Positions 43,997 through 52,526 of a DNA stretch of 58,110 bases are shown one piece after another. The DNA comes from an uncultured Flammeovirgaceae bacterium (GTDB lineage Bacteria > Bacteroidota > Bacteroidia > Cytophagales > Cyclobacteriaceae). Under the pieces are notes generated by a model. It had not been told where the DNA came from. It worked only from the letters and a program-made list of their open reading frames with translations, and did no database searches. The DNA is taken from contig CAKZYJ010000399.1 in assembly GCA_937884755.1 (NCBI GenBank), forward strand, positions 1 to 58,110, written 5' to 3'. Numbering within the stretch: the first letter of the stretch is position 1; each line of letters begins with the position of its first letter. The translations under genes and the position numbers were made by a program.

Positions 43997-46162
43997 TCAT
44001 TCTAGTTGCTCAATCCACAGGGCGGGTTTAATTTCAGTTCCAATATCACTAAATACCACCTTAAAATTATCAGTGGATTCGTACCGGTTTTGCACCCAGT
44101 CCCACTCCTGATCAAAACCCCCAGAGCTTACTGGATTAAACTGATGGTCTAGCGGATTTACAATCAGTAGCGGACGGGGAGCCAGGCTAGCTCCCAGGTC
44201 GGCCAGATCGTAGGCTTTGGTAGATCCGGCTACGCTGGAGTAAATCCAGCGGGCATCGTACATCTCGTTGGTGACCAAGGCTTGGTAAGAAACCAGTGGT
44301 TCAATCAAAACGGTGCGGTCAATAGCCGGAATAAAGGCCGCGGCGTGAAGCAAGGCCGGAGCCAATGTACGGTGGGCTACCGCCGTGACGGTGGGTTCGT
44401 TACCGTCCGCAGTGGCTATCAGATAATCCACTATGCTGACCATATCTGCTGCCTGCCGGGCCACAATACTCTGGTTAACCAGAATCCCCCCGAACCACTG
44501 ATTATACGAAACATCATCAATGTAGGCGTCGCCCCGCAAATAGCCAGGGCCTAGCTCGCCAGTTCCCCGCACATCGGCGGTTAGTATGGTCATTCCCTGC
44601 TGAATAAGCTGTTCAATTTCCTGTCCCGGATCAGTCTGGGCTATTTTTCCTTCCGGATGAAAGTACGCCACTAATTCGTTGCCAATTGACTCATTAGGTA
44701 CGAAGAGGAGAAAAGGATTAACGTGCGTTTCATTAACCATCAGGTACTTCTGAACGGTATAACCCTCTCGGCGGTATTGCCCCGCAAAATGCACTTCTTT
44801 TGGGGGTGAAGGTGGCCGGAAGCCCGATAGAGCGTTAGCATTCCGAATAGTTTTCTCCGAATTAAAATCAGTTCGATTCTGTTGGATAGCTTCAGCATGA
44901 CGAATTGCTTCTTCCCGGTTTAGGTCAAATACATTACGGCTGTTCAGGCTGGTTGCTACCTGTCCACTAGTAGTAACCCACAGTTCTTCCGAGCTAAACA
45001 GTTCAACTTCCTCATCATCAGAATCACCGGGGTTGTTTAAGTGCCGCTGAAAGAAAGCGTACATGGCTTCCCGGTTTTTCGGAGTAGAGGCGTGTACCGA
45101 ATCGTCTTCACTCATGTCCAGATAATCAGGCTCGCCTAGGGCTTGGTAGGCTCGCTGTACTTCCCGGTAGGTTTCGCGAGCCCCTTCAATACTGAAAAAA
45201 TCGCGGGTGGTGCTAATAATAAGCGTCGGTTTGGGAGCCCGGGCAATCAGAAAGTCAGCTAAGTCTAACTGCTGATCGGCAAAGTAGAGAATATTCTGTT
45301 CGGCATCCTGTGGTCCGCGCGTCTTGAGCAAAATATCAAGTTGGGTAATGTAGGCTTCGGGAGCCGACGCGTAGATACGATTATCAAAAGCGGCAATATA
45401 GGTGCTCTGGGTGCCTCCTCCCGAGCGACCGGTAATTCCAATACGTTTGGAGTCTACCTCCGGACGCGATAGCAGATAGTCCACACTACGAATTCCGTCC
45501 CAGATCATGTACTTGGCGAGAGAGCTACCAGCAATAAATGCCTGAGCTCCTACGTAGCTATGTTCGTGGGTAGGACCGCCGATGCTTGATTTTTCGCCAC
45601 TCTCGTCAGGGTACTGCATCCGTTCTCCTTGTCCCAAAGGGTCGAAGGCCAGCACCACAAAACCTTTCTTCACCAGATTGATGATCTTATTCTGATAAGT
45701 TGGGCTGCGGAACCCCTCCGCTGTATGTCCGCTGCAGTACAGAATGGCCGGAGCTTTTCCTTTCAAGTTTTTTGGAATAAACAATGCGGCAGTTACGTGG
45801 AACTCTGGCTGCGATTGGTATACGACTTTCTCCACGGTAAAATCTTCCCGCTCAATCGTACCGGTTATGGTTGGGTTCAGTGGTGTTTTCTTGGGAAAGG
45901 GGCCAATTAGTTGGATTAGCTTTTTCTTTACGGAGTCTTGGTATTTCTGCCAGTCGGAGGCGGTACGTAAAGCAGCAACCTTGCTCTCGCGGGCTTGCCA
46001 CTGTTCTTCTGCTTCGGCCACCATCTGCTTGTATAATGCGTTAGCGTCGTCTTGATAGTATTGGTAGTAATTCAGTAATTGCAAATCCTCTTCCTGAGCC
46101 CACAGCGTTGAAGAGAAGAGCAGCAGTACTACAATGAAATAGCTAGTAGGTTGTTTTGGCAT
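43997..46162 (-). CDS. Secreted tandem alpha/beta-hydrolase (acetyl-xylan-esterase/peptidase-like)
   Basis: About 721 residues from ATG 46162, where a signal peptide ending LWAQ begins; 123 upstream bases are also open but lack sense as a leader. N-terminal hydrolase: 'GKAPAILYCSGHTAEGF', 'FVVLAFDPLGQGERMQY', nucleophile Ser247 in 'GRSGGGTQ', Asp in 'TTRDFF'. A second hydrolase-like half follows from about residue 470 ('VAYFHPEGK', 'TILTADVRGTGELGPGYL', 'RPLLIVNPLDHQF'), but at the nucleophile position it reads 'AVAHRTLAP', so the serine is lost. Probably one active esterase or peptidase domain and one degenerate, possibly binding, domain. The substrate is unknown. Confidence 0.75.
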   Translation of the reverse strand: MPKQPTSYFIVVLLLFSSTLWAQEEDLQLLNYYQYYQDDANALYKQMVAEAEEQWQARESKVAALRTASDWQKYQDSVKKKLIQLIGPFPKKTPLNPTITGTIEREDFTVEKVVYQSQPEFHVTAALFIPKNLKGKAPAILYCSGHTAEGFRSPTYQNKIINLVKKGFVVLAFDPLGQGERMQYPDESGEKSSIGGPTHEHSYVGAQAFIAGSSLAKYMIWDGIRSVDYLLSRPEVDSKRIGITGRSGGGTQSTYIAAFDNRIYASAPEAYITQLDILLKTRGPQDAEQNILYFADQQLDLADFLIARAPKPTLIISTTRDFFSIEGARETYREVQRAYQALGEPDYLDMSEDDSVHASTPKNREAMYAFFQRHLNNPGDSDDEEVELFSSEELWVTTSGQVATSLNSRNVFDLNREEAIRHAEAIQQNRTDFNSEKTIRNANALSGFRPPSPPKEVHFAGQYRREGYTVQKYLMVNETHVNPFLLFVPNESIGNELVAYFHPEGKIAQTDPGQEIEQLIQQGMTILTADVRGTGELGPGYLRGDAYIDDVSYNQWFGGILVNQSIVARQAADMVSIVDYLIATADGNEPTVTAVAHRTLAPALLHAAAFIPAIDRTVLIEPLVSYQALVTNEMYDARWIYSSVAGSTKAYDLADLGASLAPRPLLIVNPLDHQFNPVSSGGFDQEWDWVQNRYESTDNFKVVFSDIGTEIKPALWIEQLE

Positions 46163-46358
46163 GTTTATGGCGGTAAAGATCACTCCTAAAGATATAATAA
46201 ATTGCCATAGAAGGGAGAGGTTAAGTAGCCAGGTAGAATAAGATGTAAAGCCCAGGCTCTTACCCATCTGGCTGAAATTTGACATAAAAAGATGTTTTCT
46301 AGTAATGAAATCACCCAGCCTGGCGTTGCATTACTAGCTAAGAAATGTTGTCCACTTT

Positions 46359-47408
46359 ATGAAGCATTTGGTTGCTGCAGTACTTACGCTAATACTAAGC
46401 TCGGCTTATGCCCAGGAAACGGCAGTATTCCCGGAGCCCTTCCATCGGCTTACCCCAATGAATGAATTGCCGGAAACAGTAATGTATACCAAAACGATGG
46501 TGCTGGTAGATGCCCCCATGGTGATTAGTGAAGAGGAAACCTGGCGGACTTTTGCCGAAACGGCCCACCGGGCTTTTCAGGAAACGGGTATTGATGCGGT
46601 AGCCTACTATCACTTACAGGATGCTCGGGCCGGACGAGATGTTTCCGGACTGCTTACCGATCAACTCATAAAACGGGGAATCAAAAACGTAATCTTGCTG
46701 AGCTACTCCCTTCAGCGCTCGAGTAATCAACGCTGCGGATTGTTGATTACTACCTTCAACGAGAAAGCCTCCTTTGTTTCGCCTGAGCAGTCAGCCTATA
46801 TGATGACGGGGAATGATTGGGGAGCGATGATGGATCAGTTTGAGAAGTACGCGTTGCTGAACCAGTACCAAACCCAAAACTTTCTAATCAGTGACCTGCC
46901 TGAGTTCTTTACCGGAGCCGGCAACGTAGTGAAAGGACGTCGGGCCGAAGGCTTCGCTCAGGACTTAAAACTAGACAAGTTAGCAATACCCCGCTGGCCC
47001 GAAGATGACAATGCGCAGGCGCAGATTGCCAGTACCGATACTGCCCAGATGCTAACTGCCACTGGCAGCCGACTAGAACAGGTAATGCAGGCCTATCCGT
47101 TCGAGTACGGCTTCGTTGATCCGGCTACGGATGAAGATCAGATTCGGCAGGATGGCTCTCCCTTTGTGCTGATGCGCTTACAGTCTACTAAAGAGAACCT
47201 CAAAACAATGCTGGGTTACGAAGAATCATCCTCTGAAAAGGCTAAGTCAGGCGAAGAGGCTTCTACTCCGGTATATAAATACTACGTGAAGCATATCTAC
47301 ACCGGCGACATCTATCTGGGCAATGTCTGGGACGCAGCCCCTCGCTGGGACGATGCCCTGTACAATCATATCCAGCATTTGCGCGACGATTTTAATCTAA
47401 ATCAATAG
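46359..47408 (+). CDS. Exported protein of unknown function
   Basis: A 349-residue protein with signal peptide ending AYAQ. It has alternating strands and helices with a Rossmann-like look ('GIDAVAYYHLQDARAGRDVS', 'GIKNVILLSYSLQ', 'CGLLITTFNEKASF') and ends with 'YKYYVKHIYTGDIYLGNVWD'. No motif I can name. It is divergent from the hydrolase gene by about 200 bases. Confidence 0.6.
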   Translation: MKHLVAAVLTLILSSAYAQETAVFPEPFHRLTPMNELPETVMYTKTMVLVDAPMVISEEETWRTFAETAHRAFQETGIDAVAYYHLQDARAGRDVSGLLTDQLIKRGIKNVILLSYSLQRSSNQRCGLLITTFNEKASFVSPEQSAYMMTGNDWGAMMDQFEKYALLNQYQTQNFLISDLPEFFTGAGNVVKGRRAEGFAQDLKLDKLAIPRWPEDDNAQAQIASTDTAQMLTATGSRLEQVMQAYPFEYGFVDPATDEDQIRQDGSPFVLMRLQSTKENLKTMLGYEESSSEKAKSGEEASTPVYKYYVKHIYTGDIYLGNVWDAAPRWDDALYNHIQHLRDDFNLNQ

Positions 47409-47494
47409 AGTGTGTTTCGGTGTTCAGGTATTCGTGTTTTCATGTGTTTATGATTAAGTTGAGTAGTTTTGAGCACTTGAACACTTAACTAAAC
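47409..47494. repeat. Long imperfect inverted repeat, copy 2
   Basis: GTGTTTCGGTGTTCAGG at the left and the strings GAGCACTTGAACACTTAAC at the right form degenerate inverted arms of the GTGTTAnnGTG family. It ends 1 base before the ATG at 47496. This is the least conserved of the four copies. Confidence 0.4.
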
Positions 47495-47495
47495 A

Positions 47496-48203
47496 ATGCA
47501 CTACTTTGGCATTCTATCGGTATTTTTCCTCTCAATCTTTCCGGCTATGAGTCAAGATACTACCCTGCGTGTACAACCTACCGATGATTTTGAACTGAAC
47601 GGTTGGGGTGATCATATGGCCTGGAACCAGGCGGAGTGGGTGTCGCTTGCATTGGAGCATGGCCCTAAAATAGAACTGACAACTCGCGCTAAGGTACTGT
47701 ACTCCGAAACCGGTATCTACTTTTTGATGCAATGCGAAGATGAAGTACTTACCGCTACGCTGACCGAAGATTTTGCTGACCTCTACAATGAAGATGTGGT
47801 AGAAGTCTTTCTGTGGACGGACGAAGAGCAACCGCTGTACTTTGAGTACGAACTCTCGCCCCTGAATTACGAGCTGCCGATTATGGTGCCTAACTGGAAA
47901 GGAAGCTTTTTCGGGTGGCGACCCTGGCATTACGAAGGGGAGCGACTTACCCGCCACGCTACTTCCGTACAGGGCGGGGCTAAAGAAAGTATGGCTGAAG
48001 TCAGCGGCTGGACAGCCGAGTTTTTCATTCCCTACGCCCTGCTCAAGCCTTTAGGTAATGTTCCGCCTCAGTCGGGCACCCGTTGGCGGGGTAATCTGTA
48101 CCGCATCGATTACGATAAACCCGAGGCCCGTTACTGGCAGTGGCAACCCACCTCAGGTAGCTTTCACGAATACCTGAAATTCGGCACATTTATCTTTCAG
48201 TAG
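47496..48203 (+). CDS. Secreted carbohydrate-binding (CBM9-like) protein
   Basis: A 235-residue protein with signal peptide (MHYFGILSVFFLSIFPAMSQ). After it the pattern 'LNGWGDHMAWNQAEWVSL', 'AKVLYSETGIYFLMQCED', 'NEDVVEVFLWTDEEQPLYFE', 'ELSPLNYELPI' and 'FFIPYALL' matches the carbohydrate family 9 binding-like group common in Bacteroidota. The tail 'RWRGNLYRIDYD...' fits the last strand pair. It probably binds a glycan. The gene begins directly after a long inverted repeat. Confidence 0.75.
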   Translation: MHYFGILSVFFLSIFPAMSQDTTLRVQPTDDFELNGWGDHMAWNQAEWVSLALEHGPKIELTTRAKVLYSETGIYFLMQCEDEVLTATLTEDFADLYNEDVVEVFLWTDEEQPLYFEYELSPLNYELPIMVPNWKGSFFGWRPWHYEGERLTRHATSVQGGAKESMAEVSGWTAEFFIPYALLKPLGNVPPQSGTRWRGNLYRIDYDKPEARYWQWQPTSGSFHEYLKFGTFIFQ

Positions 48204-48377
48204 TCGAGTTGCGGATCTTTGCTATTATCTACTATAAGAATCGCCGCTCTCTTATGTTATTCATTCTCTAATCTATTGCTGCTATAGTGCATCAATAATG
48301 ACTAAGTAATCTTCAGCACGATTGCAGGATGAATAAATAATTCATATTTTATACTGACAACCGAAGAAGTCAACAAG

Positions 48378-49448
48378 ATGCACAACCTTAAATCGCGAGA
48401 ATTCTCAGCTACGTTCCGATCCATTAGAGGAAGTAAATCACCCATTCTCATTTTTTTATTCAGCCTATTTTTTCTGGCTTGTCAGGATGATAATGACGCC
48501 CCAACCTTACCGGATCTTACCACATACCTAGACCGCTTTGAAGAAGAAGCCCGGCAAAGAGGATACAACTTAGAGCTTTCGGACGTGGACGTTGCCTACG
48601 TGGACGAAATCGAAATAAACGGTAATACATTCTGTAGCTTCGGCTACTCGAACTTCAATAACACTGGCACCCGGAGAATAGAAATATCTACGGCTAGTTC
48701 CTGTGGCTGGATGGAGCGCAGCGATATTGAGCGAGAAAACTTTTTCTTTCATGAACTAGGACATGCCTTCTTGAATCGCCCCAACGATGAAAGCCTACTT
48801 TGTGATGGCTCACCACTGTCGATTATGAACTCCTTTAACACCTGGAATACTTACGAAAATGAGGAAGAGCGAGCTTACTACATTTCGGAGTTAATTGATA
48901 GAACGGCTGCTTTAGATCAGTGTATTGATTACGAGCAAGGATGGGTAAACGATTCCGTGTTTTACCAATTCACCCCTAATGATCAATCATGGGTATTCAC
49001 TTCCTGGGATGGAGCTTATGCGGGTTCAGTAAGCACGGCGACTGGTTCTACTGGCGGACGCATATCGCTGGCCCTAGTTCCGGGAAGTATTACTGACGAA
49101 AGCGGTCGATGGCTCAGGCAGATTAATAGCCCTAATATTCCGGAGTGTGCTGATGTTACTTTTCGAGTAACCATGAATTCAGAGGAGCTCATCGGACCTG
49201 GGGCAGCTATCTCAATTAGAGCCTTTCATGCGCCCTTAGGGAGAGAAGGAGCCCAAACCGAAGAGTATCTGTTTCTGACTACCACCGAGGTTCCGGTTTC
49301 CGGTAAACTGGATAACTACGTTGAAGAACTCACTATTCCCTGTTATTCCCGAAGCACTACGTTTATTGTTCTTTTCCTTCGCCTGATGGCCGGAACCGAA
49401 GGAGAGGTGTCTTTTGAGAATATTGAGTTGGTAGTACAAGAAGGATAG
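48378..49448 (+). CDS. Zinc-metallopeptidase-like lipoprotein
   Basis: A 356-residue lipoprotein (leader ending FLAC). 'FFFHELGHAFLNR' gives the zinc motif HExxH with His125, Glu126 and His129. A 'SIMNSF' sequence 30 residues later resembles a metzincin Met-turn, but no third zinc ligand of the HExxHxxGxxH type is present. The C-terminal half, after a 'QGWVNDSVFYQFTP' junction, is a beta-sandwich domain with 'VFTSWDGAYAGSV' and 'NPNIPECADVTFRV'-like strands. A peptidase role is inferred from HExxH only. Confidence 0.65.
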   Translation: MHNLKSREFSATFRSIRGSKSPILIFLFSLFFLACQDDNDAPTLPDLTTYLDRFEEEARQRGYNLELSDVDVAYVDEIEINGNTFCSFGYSNFNNTGTRRIEISTASSCGWMERSDIERENFFFHELGHAFLNRPNDESLLCDGSPLSIMNSFNTWNTYENEEERAYYISELIDRTAALDQCIDYEQGWVNDSVFYQFTPNDQSWVFTSWDGAYAGSVSTATGSTGGRISLALVPGSITDESGRWLRQINSPNIPECADVTFRVTMNSEELIGPGAAISIRAFHAPLGREGAQTEEYLFLTTTEVPVSGKLDNYVEELTIPCYSRSTTFIVLFLRLMAGTEGEVSFENIELVVQEG

Positions 49449-49488
49449 AAGTAGATTACAGCTAAAACTCTCAATAGATTACTATCTT

Positions 49489-50454
49489 ATGTTCTTTAAA
49501 CTTTTTCGCGCTTTCTGCTTGGTCGTTCTATTCTCTGGGGGGGCTTGTACTTCCTCTAATCAGGCGTCGGAAGAAACCACTCAGGAAGGAGCTGCAACTA
49601 GCAATGAAACTAGTTCAGATATCTCACTATACCAAAGCCAGGATTTTATCGAGGAAGGCGGTTTCACCAAGGGGATCGAGGGACCTGCGGTAGATACCGA
49701 GGGCAACCTGTACGCTGTTAACTTTCAGGAACAGGGGACCATAGGCCGGGTTACCCCTGAAGGCGTAGCCTCGCTGTTTGTTAGGTTACCCGAAGGAAGT
49801 GTGGGTAACGGAATCCGGTTTAATCGGGCCGGCGATATGCTGATTGCCGATTACCCTCAACATAATATTCTGAAGGTGAACATGGCCGACCAGTCTATTT
49901 CGGTGCTGGTCCACAATGATGCTATGAACCAGCCCAATGATATTACGATCACCCAAAACGATGTGCTCTTCGCCAGTGATCCTAGTTGGTCGGAAGGAAC
50001 CGGGCAACTCTGGCGGATTGACCCGGACGGAAGCACTACCTTGCTGGAAGAAAATATGGGGACTACTAACGGAGTGGAGGTGAGTCCGGATGAAAAAACA
50101 CTGTACGTAAACGAAAGCGTGCAGCGTAAAGTGTGGGCTTACAACCTGTCGCCCGACGGGCAAATCAGTAACAAGCGTGAACTAATTACCTTCCCTGATT
50201 TTGGCATGGACGGCATGCGCTGCGATGTGGCGGGTAACCTTTACATCACCCGTCACGGCAAAGGTGTCGTAGTTAAGTTATCACCCGAGGGTGAAGTACT
50301 GCAGGAAATTAAGATGACTGGGGAGCTACCCTCCAATATCGCCTTTGGCGGCCCCGACGGGCGAACCGCCTACGTAACCCTGCAAGACCGAGGCTGCGTA
50401 GAAACGTTTCGGGTAGAAGAACCCGGCCGAACGTGGCAGATGCGAAAAGACTAA
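49489..50454 (+). CDS. SMP-30/gluconolactonase/LRE-like lipoprotein
   Basis: A 321-residue lipoprotein (lipobox GGAC). Six-bladed propeller repeats: 'IEGPAVDTEGNLYAVNFQ', 'NGIRFNRAGDMLIADYPQ', 'QPNDITITQNDVLFASDP', 'NGVEVSPDEKTLYVNES', 'DGMRCDVAGNLYITRHG'. The 'DGMRCD' and 'TNGVEVS' positions correspond to metal-ligand strands of SMP-30 lactonases. It may hydrolyse a sugar lactone or act as a binding protein. It is upstream of the RidA gene by 224 bases. Confidence 0.8.
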   Translation: MFFKLFRAFCLVVLFSGGACTSSNQASEETTQEGAATSNETSSDISLYQSQDFIEEGGFTKGIEGPAVDTEGNLYAVNFQEQGTIGRVTPEGVASLFVRLPEGSVGNGIRFNRAGDMLIADYPQHNILKVNMADQSISVLVHNDAMNQPNDITITQNDVLFASDPSWSEGTGQLWRIDPDGSTTLLEENMGTTNGVEVSPDEKTLYVNESVQRKVWAYNLSPDGQISNKRELITFPDFGMDGMRCDVAGNLYITRHGKGVVVKLSPEGEVLQEIKMTGELPSNIAFGGPDGRTAYVTLQDRGCVETFRVEEPGRTWQMRKD

Positions 50455-50531
50455 TTGGTTTTGGCTTAGAAAGTTGGTTCATCTACCCGGCCAGTTTTTG
50501 GTATTCTGAGATAATTTCTAAATTCACGAGA

Positions 50532-50670
50532 CAGTGTTATTGTGTTTAGGTGTTACAGTACCTCGATTCTACTTCTGATTAGGTTGAATTATAGACCAAT
50601 TCACTAAATATTGTAGCGTCTGACATAATAACTACCATAACACTGTAAAACTATAATACTCAAACACACA
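50532..50670. repeat. Long imperfect inverted repeat, copy 3
   Basis: The left arm (AGTGTTATTGTGTTTAGG at about 50533) and the right arm (CCATAACACTGTAAAAC and on to 50670) are degenerate reverse complements built from the same GTGTTAnnGTG units as copies 1, 2 and 4. It ends 8 bases before the ATG of the exported RidA protein. Confidence 0.5.
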
Positions 50671-50678
50671 TACTACCT

Positions 50679-51143
50679 ATGAAAAACAAACGTCGCTCAA
50701 CGCTCAAGCGAATGTTAGCCTCAGTGGCTACAGTATTTGGGGCTTCTACGCTGGGAGCCCAAACGGCACAAGCTTCATCTTCCACCAAAAAAGTGTTTAA
50801 TGTTCACAAGGACGAGCAGGATATTCCCTTATTCTCTGGATCGGTAGTGCACGGCAACACCGTGTATATCGCGGGTAAGGGGGCTCACTTTGATGGTGAT
50901 ATTACGGCTCACACCGACCACGTACTGAACGAGCTGGAGAAAGAGCTTAAGAAAGCCGGTTCATCTATGGACAAGGTGCTGAAGGTGAATGTCTACCTGC
51001 ACGACATTCACGATTACAAAGCGATGAATGAGGTCTATAAAGGCAGATTCGGCCCAAACCCTCCCGTACGTACCACTGTAGCGGTATTTGGTGGCGTTCC
51101 CGGCGATTCGTTAGTTGAAATTGACTGTATTGCTTCTCTGTAA
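50679..51143 (+). CDS. Exported RidA/YjgF-family protein
   Basis: A 154-residue Rid protein that is unusual in having an N-terminal export signal: 'KRRSTLKRMLASVATVFGAS' followed by an AQA/ASS cleavage area. The RRxxLK arrangement hints at Tat. The Rid domain runs from about 38: 'SGSVVHGNTVYIAGKG', 'LKKAGSSMDKVLKVNVYLHD', 'PPVRTTVAVFGG', with Arg131 at the position of the catalytic arginine that binds the imine. Rid proteins hydrolyse reactive enamine/imine products of PLP enzymes, normally in the cytoplasm. The next gene, 12 bases on, encodes a Tat-exported PLP enzyme, which gives it a fitting partner. Confidence 0.85.
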   Translation: MKNKRRSTLKRMLASVATVFGASTLGAQTAQASSSTKKVFNVHKDEQDIPLFSGSVVHGNTVYIAGKGAHFDGDITAHTDHVLNELEKELKKAGSSMDKVLKVNVYLHDIHDYKAMNEVYKGRFGPNPPVRTTVAVFGGVPGDSLVEIDCIASL

Positions 51144-51155
51144 ATATTCACGTTT

Positions 51156-52382
51156 ATGCTAAGTCGACGAAAATTCCTTCGCAACCTATCCAGCCTGCCG
51201 CTAGTCGGCGGGCTGTTAGGAAGCCATGCTGCTTCTGCATCTTCCACTACTCTCACTGCTCCTCTTCGCCGCGACTATTTTAAGGAGCTAGGTATCCGTA
51301 CGTTTATCAACGCAGCTGGCACCTATACCTCCATGACTGGCTCGCTGATGCCTGAAGAGGTGATGGAGTCGATTCTGTATGCTTCCAATGAGTTTGTGAC
51401 CCTGGATGAGCTTCAAGATAAAGTAGGCGAACGTATTGCCTCTATGGTGAAGTGCGAAGCGGCTACGGTCACTACCGGAGCGGCATCGGCTATTACTTTC
51501 GGCACCGCCGGGGTTATTGCCGGTGATAATCCGGAGAACGTAGTGCAGATACCACATCTGGAAGGTACCGATATGAAGTCGGAAGTGATTATGCAGAATG
51601 CCCATAAGATCGGCTACGCCCACGCAATTCGTAATACCGGGGCGCATATCATTTACGTAGATACCCAAAAAGAGCTGGAAAAGGCCATTAACGAAAAAAC
51701 CGCCATGCTCTTTTTCCTGAATGCTAACAATCAGCAGGGAGAAATTAAGCACGAAGCCTGGGTAGAAACCGGTAAGAAGTACGGTATCCCAACTTTTAAC
51801 GACTGTGCCGCCGATGTGCCGCCGGTGGAAAACCTCTGGAAATACACCCAGATGGGATTCGATCTGGTTTGCTTCTCGGGCGGTAAAGGTATTCAGGGAC
51901 CGCAGAGTGCTGGGCTGCTTTTGGGAAGAAAAGATTTAATCGCCGCCGCTCGTATGCACGCTCCGCCCAGAGGCAATACGGTGGGCCGGGGCATGAAAGT
52001 GAACAAGGAAGAGATTTTAGGTATGATGGTCGCGCTGGAGATGTACGTGAACAAAGACCATGAGGCCGAGTGGAAAATGTGGGAGCAACAGATTGCTCAT
52101 ATCGCCGATGCCGTCAAAGACATTGAAGGAGTAACTACCGAAACCTTTGTGCCTGATCTGGCTAACCACGTACCCACCCTGAAAGTGGCCTGGGACGATT
52201 CCAAAATCCAGCACGATAATGACTCTTTACACGAGGCCATGCGCAGCGGCCATCCATCAATCGAGGTAGCCGGCTGGGGCAGCGAACCCCAGATACAGAT
52301 TACCACCTGGATGCTGATTCCTGGTCAGGAGCGCGCCGTAGCTAATCGCCTACGGGAAGTTCTGATGGAGGCTAGTGCTTAA
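51156..52382 (+). CDS. Tat-exported SelA-like PLP enzyme (D-glucosaminate-6-P ammonia-lyase family)
   Basis: A 408-residue fold type I PLP enzyme. The N-terminus 'SRRKFLRNLSSLPLVGGLLG' is a perfect Tat signal ending in an AxA site. The catalytic domain shows 'TFINAAGTYTSMTGSLMPEE', 'AATVTTGAASAITFGTAGV', 'FNDCAADVPPV' and PLP lysine Lys244 in 'FSGGKGIQGPQ', the arrangement of SelA-related enzymes that include D-glucosaminate-6-phosphate ammonia-lyase. Cytoplasmic relatives occur in operons with an amidohydrolase like the one that follows here. The export signal suggests that deamination occurs in the periplasm. The substrate is unknown. Confidence 0.85.
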   Translation: MLSRRKFLRNLSSLPLVGGLLGSHAASASSTTLTAPLRRDYFKELGIRTFINAAGTYTSMTGSLMPEEVMESILYASNEFVTLDELQDKVGERIASMVKCEAATVTTGAASAITFGTAGVIAGDNPENVVQIPHLEGTDMKSEVIMQNAHKIGYAHAIRNTGAHIIYVDTQKELEKAINEKTAMLFFLNANNQQGEIKHEAWVETGKKYGIPTFNDCAADVPPVENLWKYTQMGFDLVCFSGGKGIQGPQSAGLLLGRKDLIAAARMHAPPRGNTVGRGMKVNKEEILGMMVALEMYVNKDHEAEWKMWEQQIAHIADAVKDIEGVTTETFVPDLANHVPTLKVAWDDSKIQHDNDSLHEAMRSGHPSIEVAGWGSEPQIQITTWMLIPGQERAVANRLREVLMEASA

Positions 52383-52388
52383 AATTAT

Positions 52389-52511
52389 GTGTTTTAGTGT
52401 TAGGGTGTTATCGTGCTGGAGTTTTGGGATTCCTACTCGATTGGTACTAACTCAAAACCAAAAACTCAAGCTTTAGTATCAAAGCCCCACAATACCCTAA
52501 CACTAAAACAC
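52389..52511. repeat. Long imperfect inverted repeat, copy 4
   Basis: GTGTTTTAGTGTTAGGGT (52389-52406) is the exact reverse complement of ACCCTAACACTAAAACAC (52494-52511), an 18-bp perfect arm; further pairing (ATCGTG / CACAAT) continues inside. It lies in the gap between two genes of the same operon and ends 15 bases before the GTG start at 52527. Confidence 0.65.
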
Positions 52512-52526
52512 CAATCTACAACAACC

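Noticed and set aside
46163-46285. N-terminal extension of the tandem hydrolase from ATG 46285
   Set aside because: A standard signal peptide starts at ATG 46162; the extra 41 residues would place a second hydrophobic segment before it, which is unlikely.
52413-52526. N-terminal extension of the amidohydrolase from GTG 52413
   Set aside because: It would translate through an 18-bp perfect inverted repeat, while a signal peptide begins exactly at the GTG of 52527.
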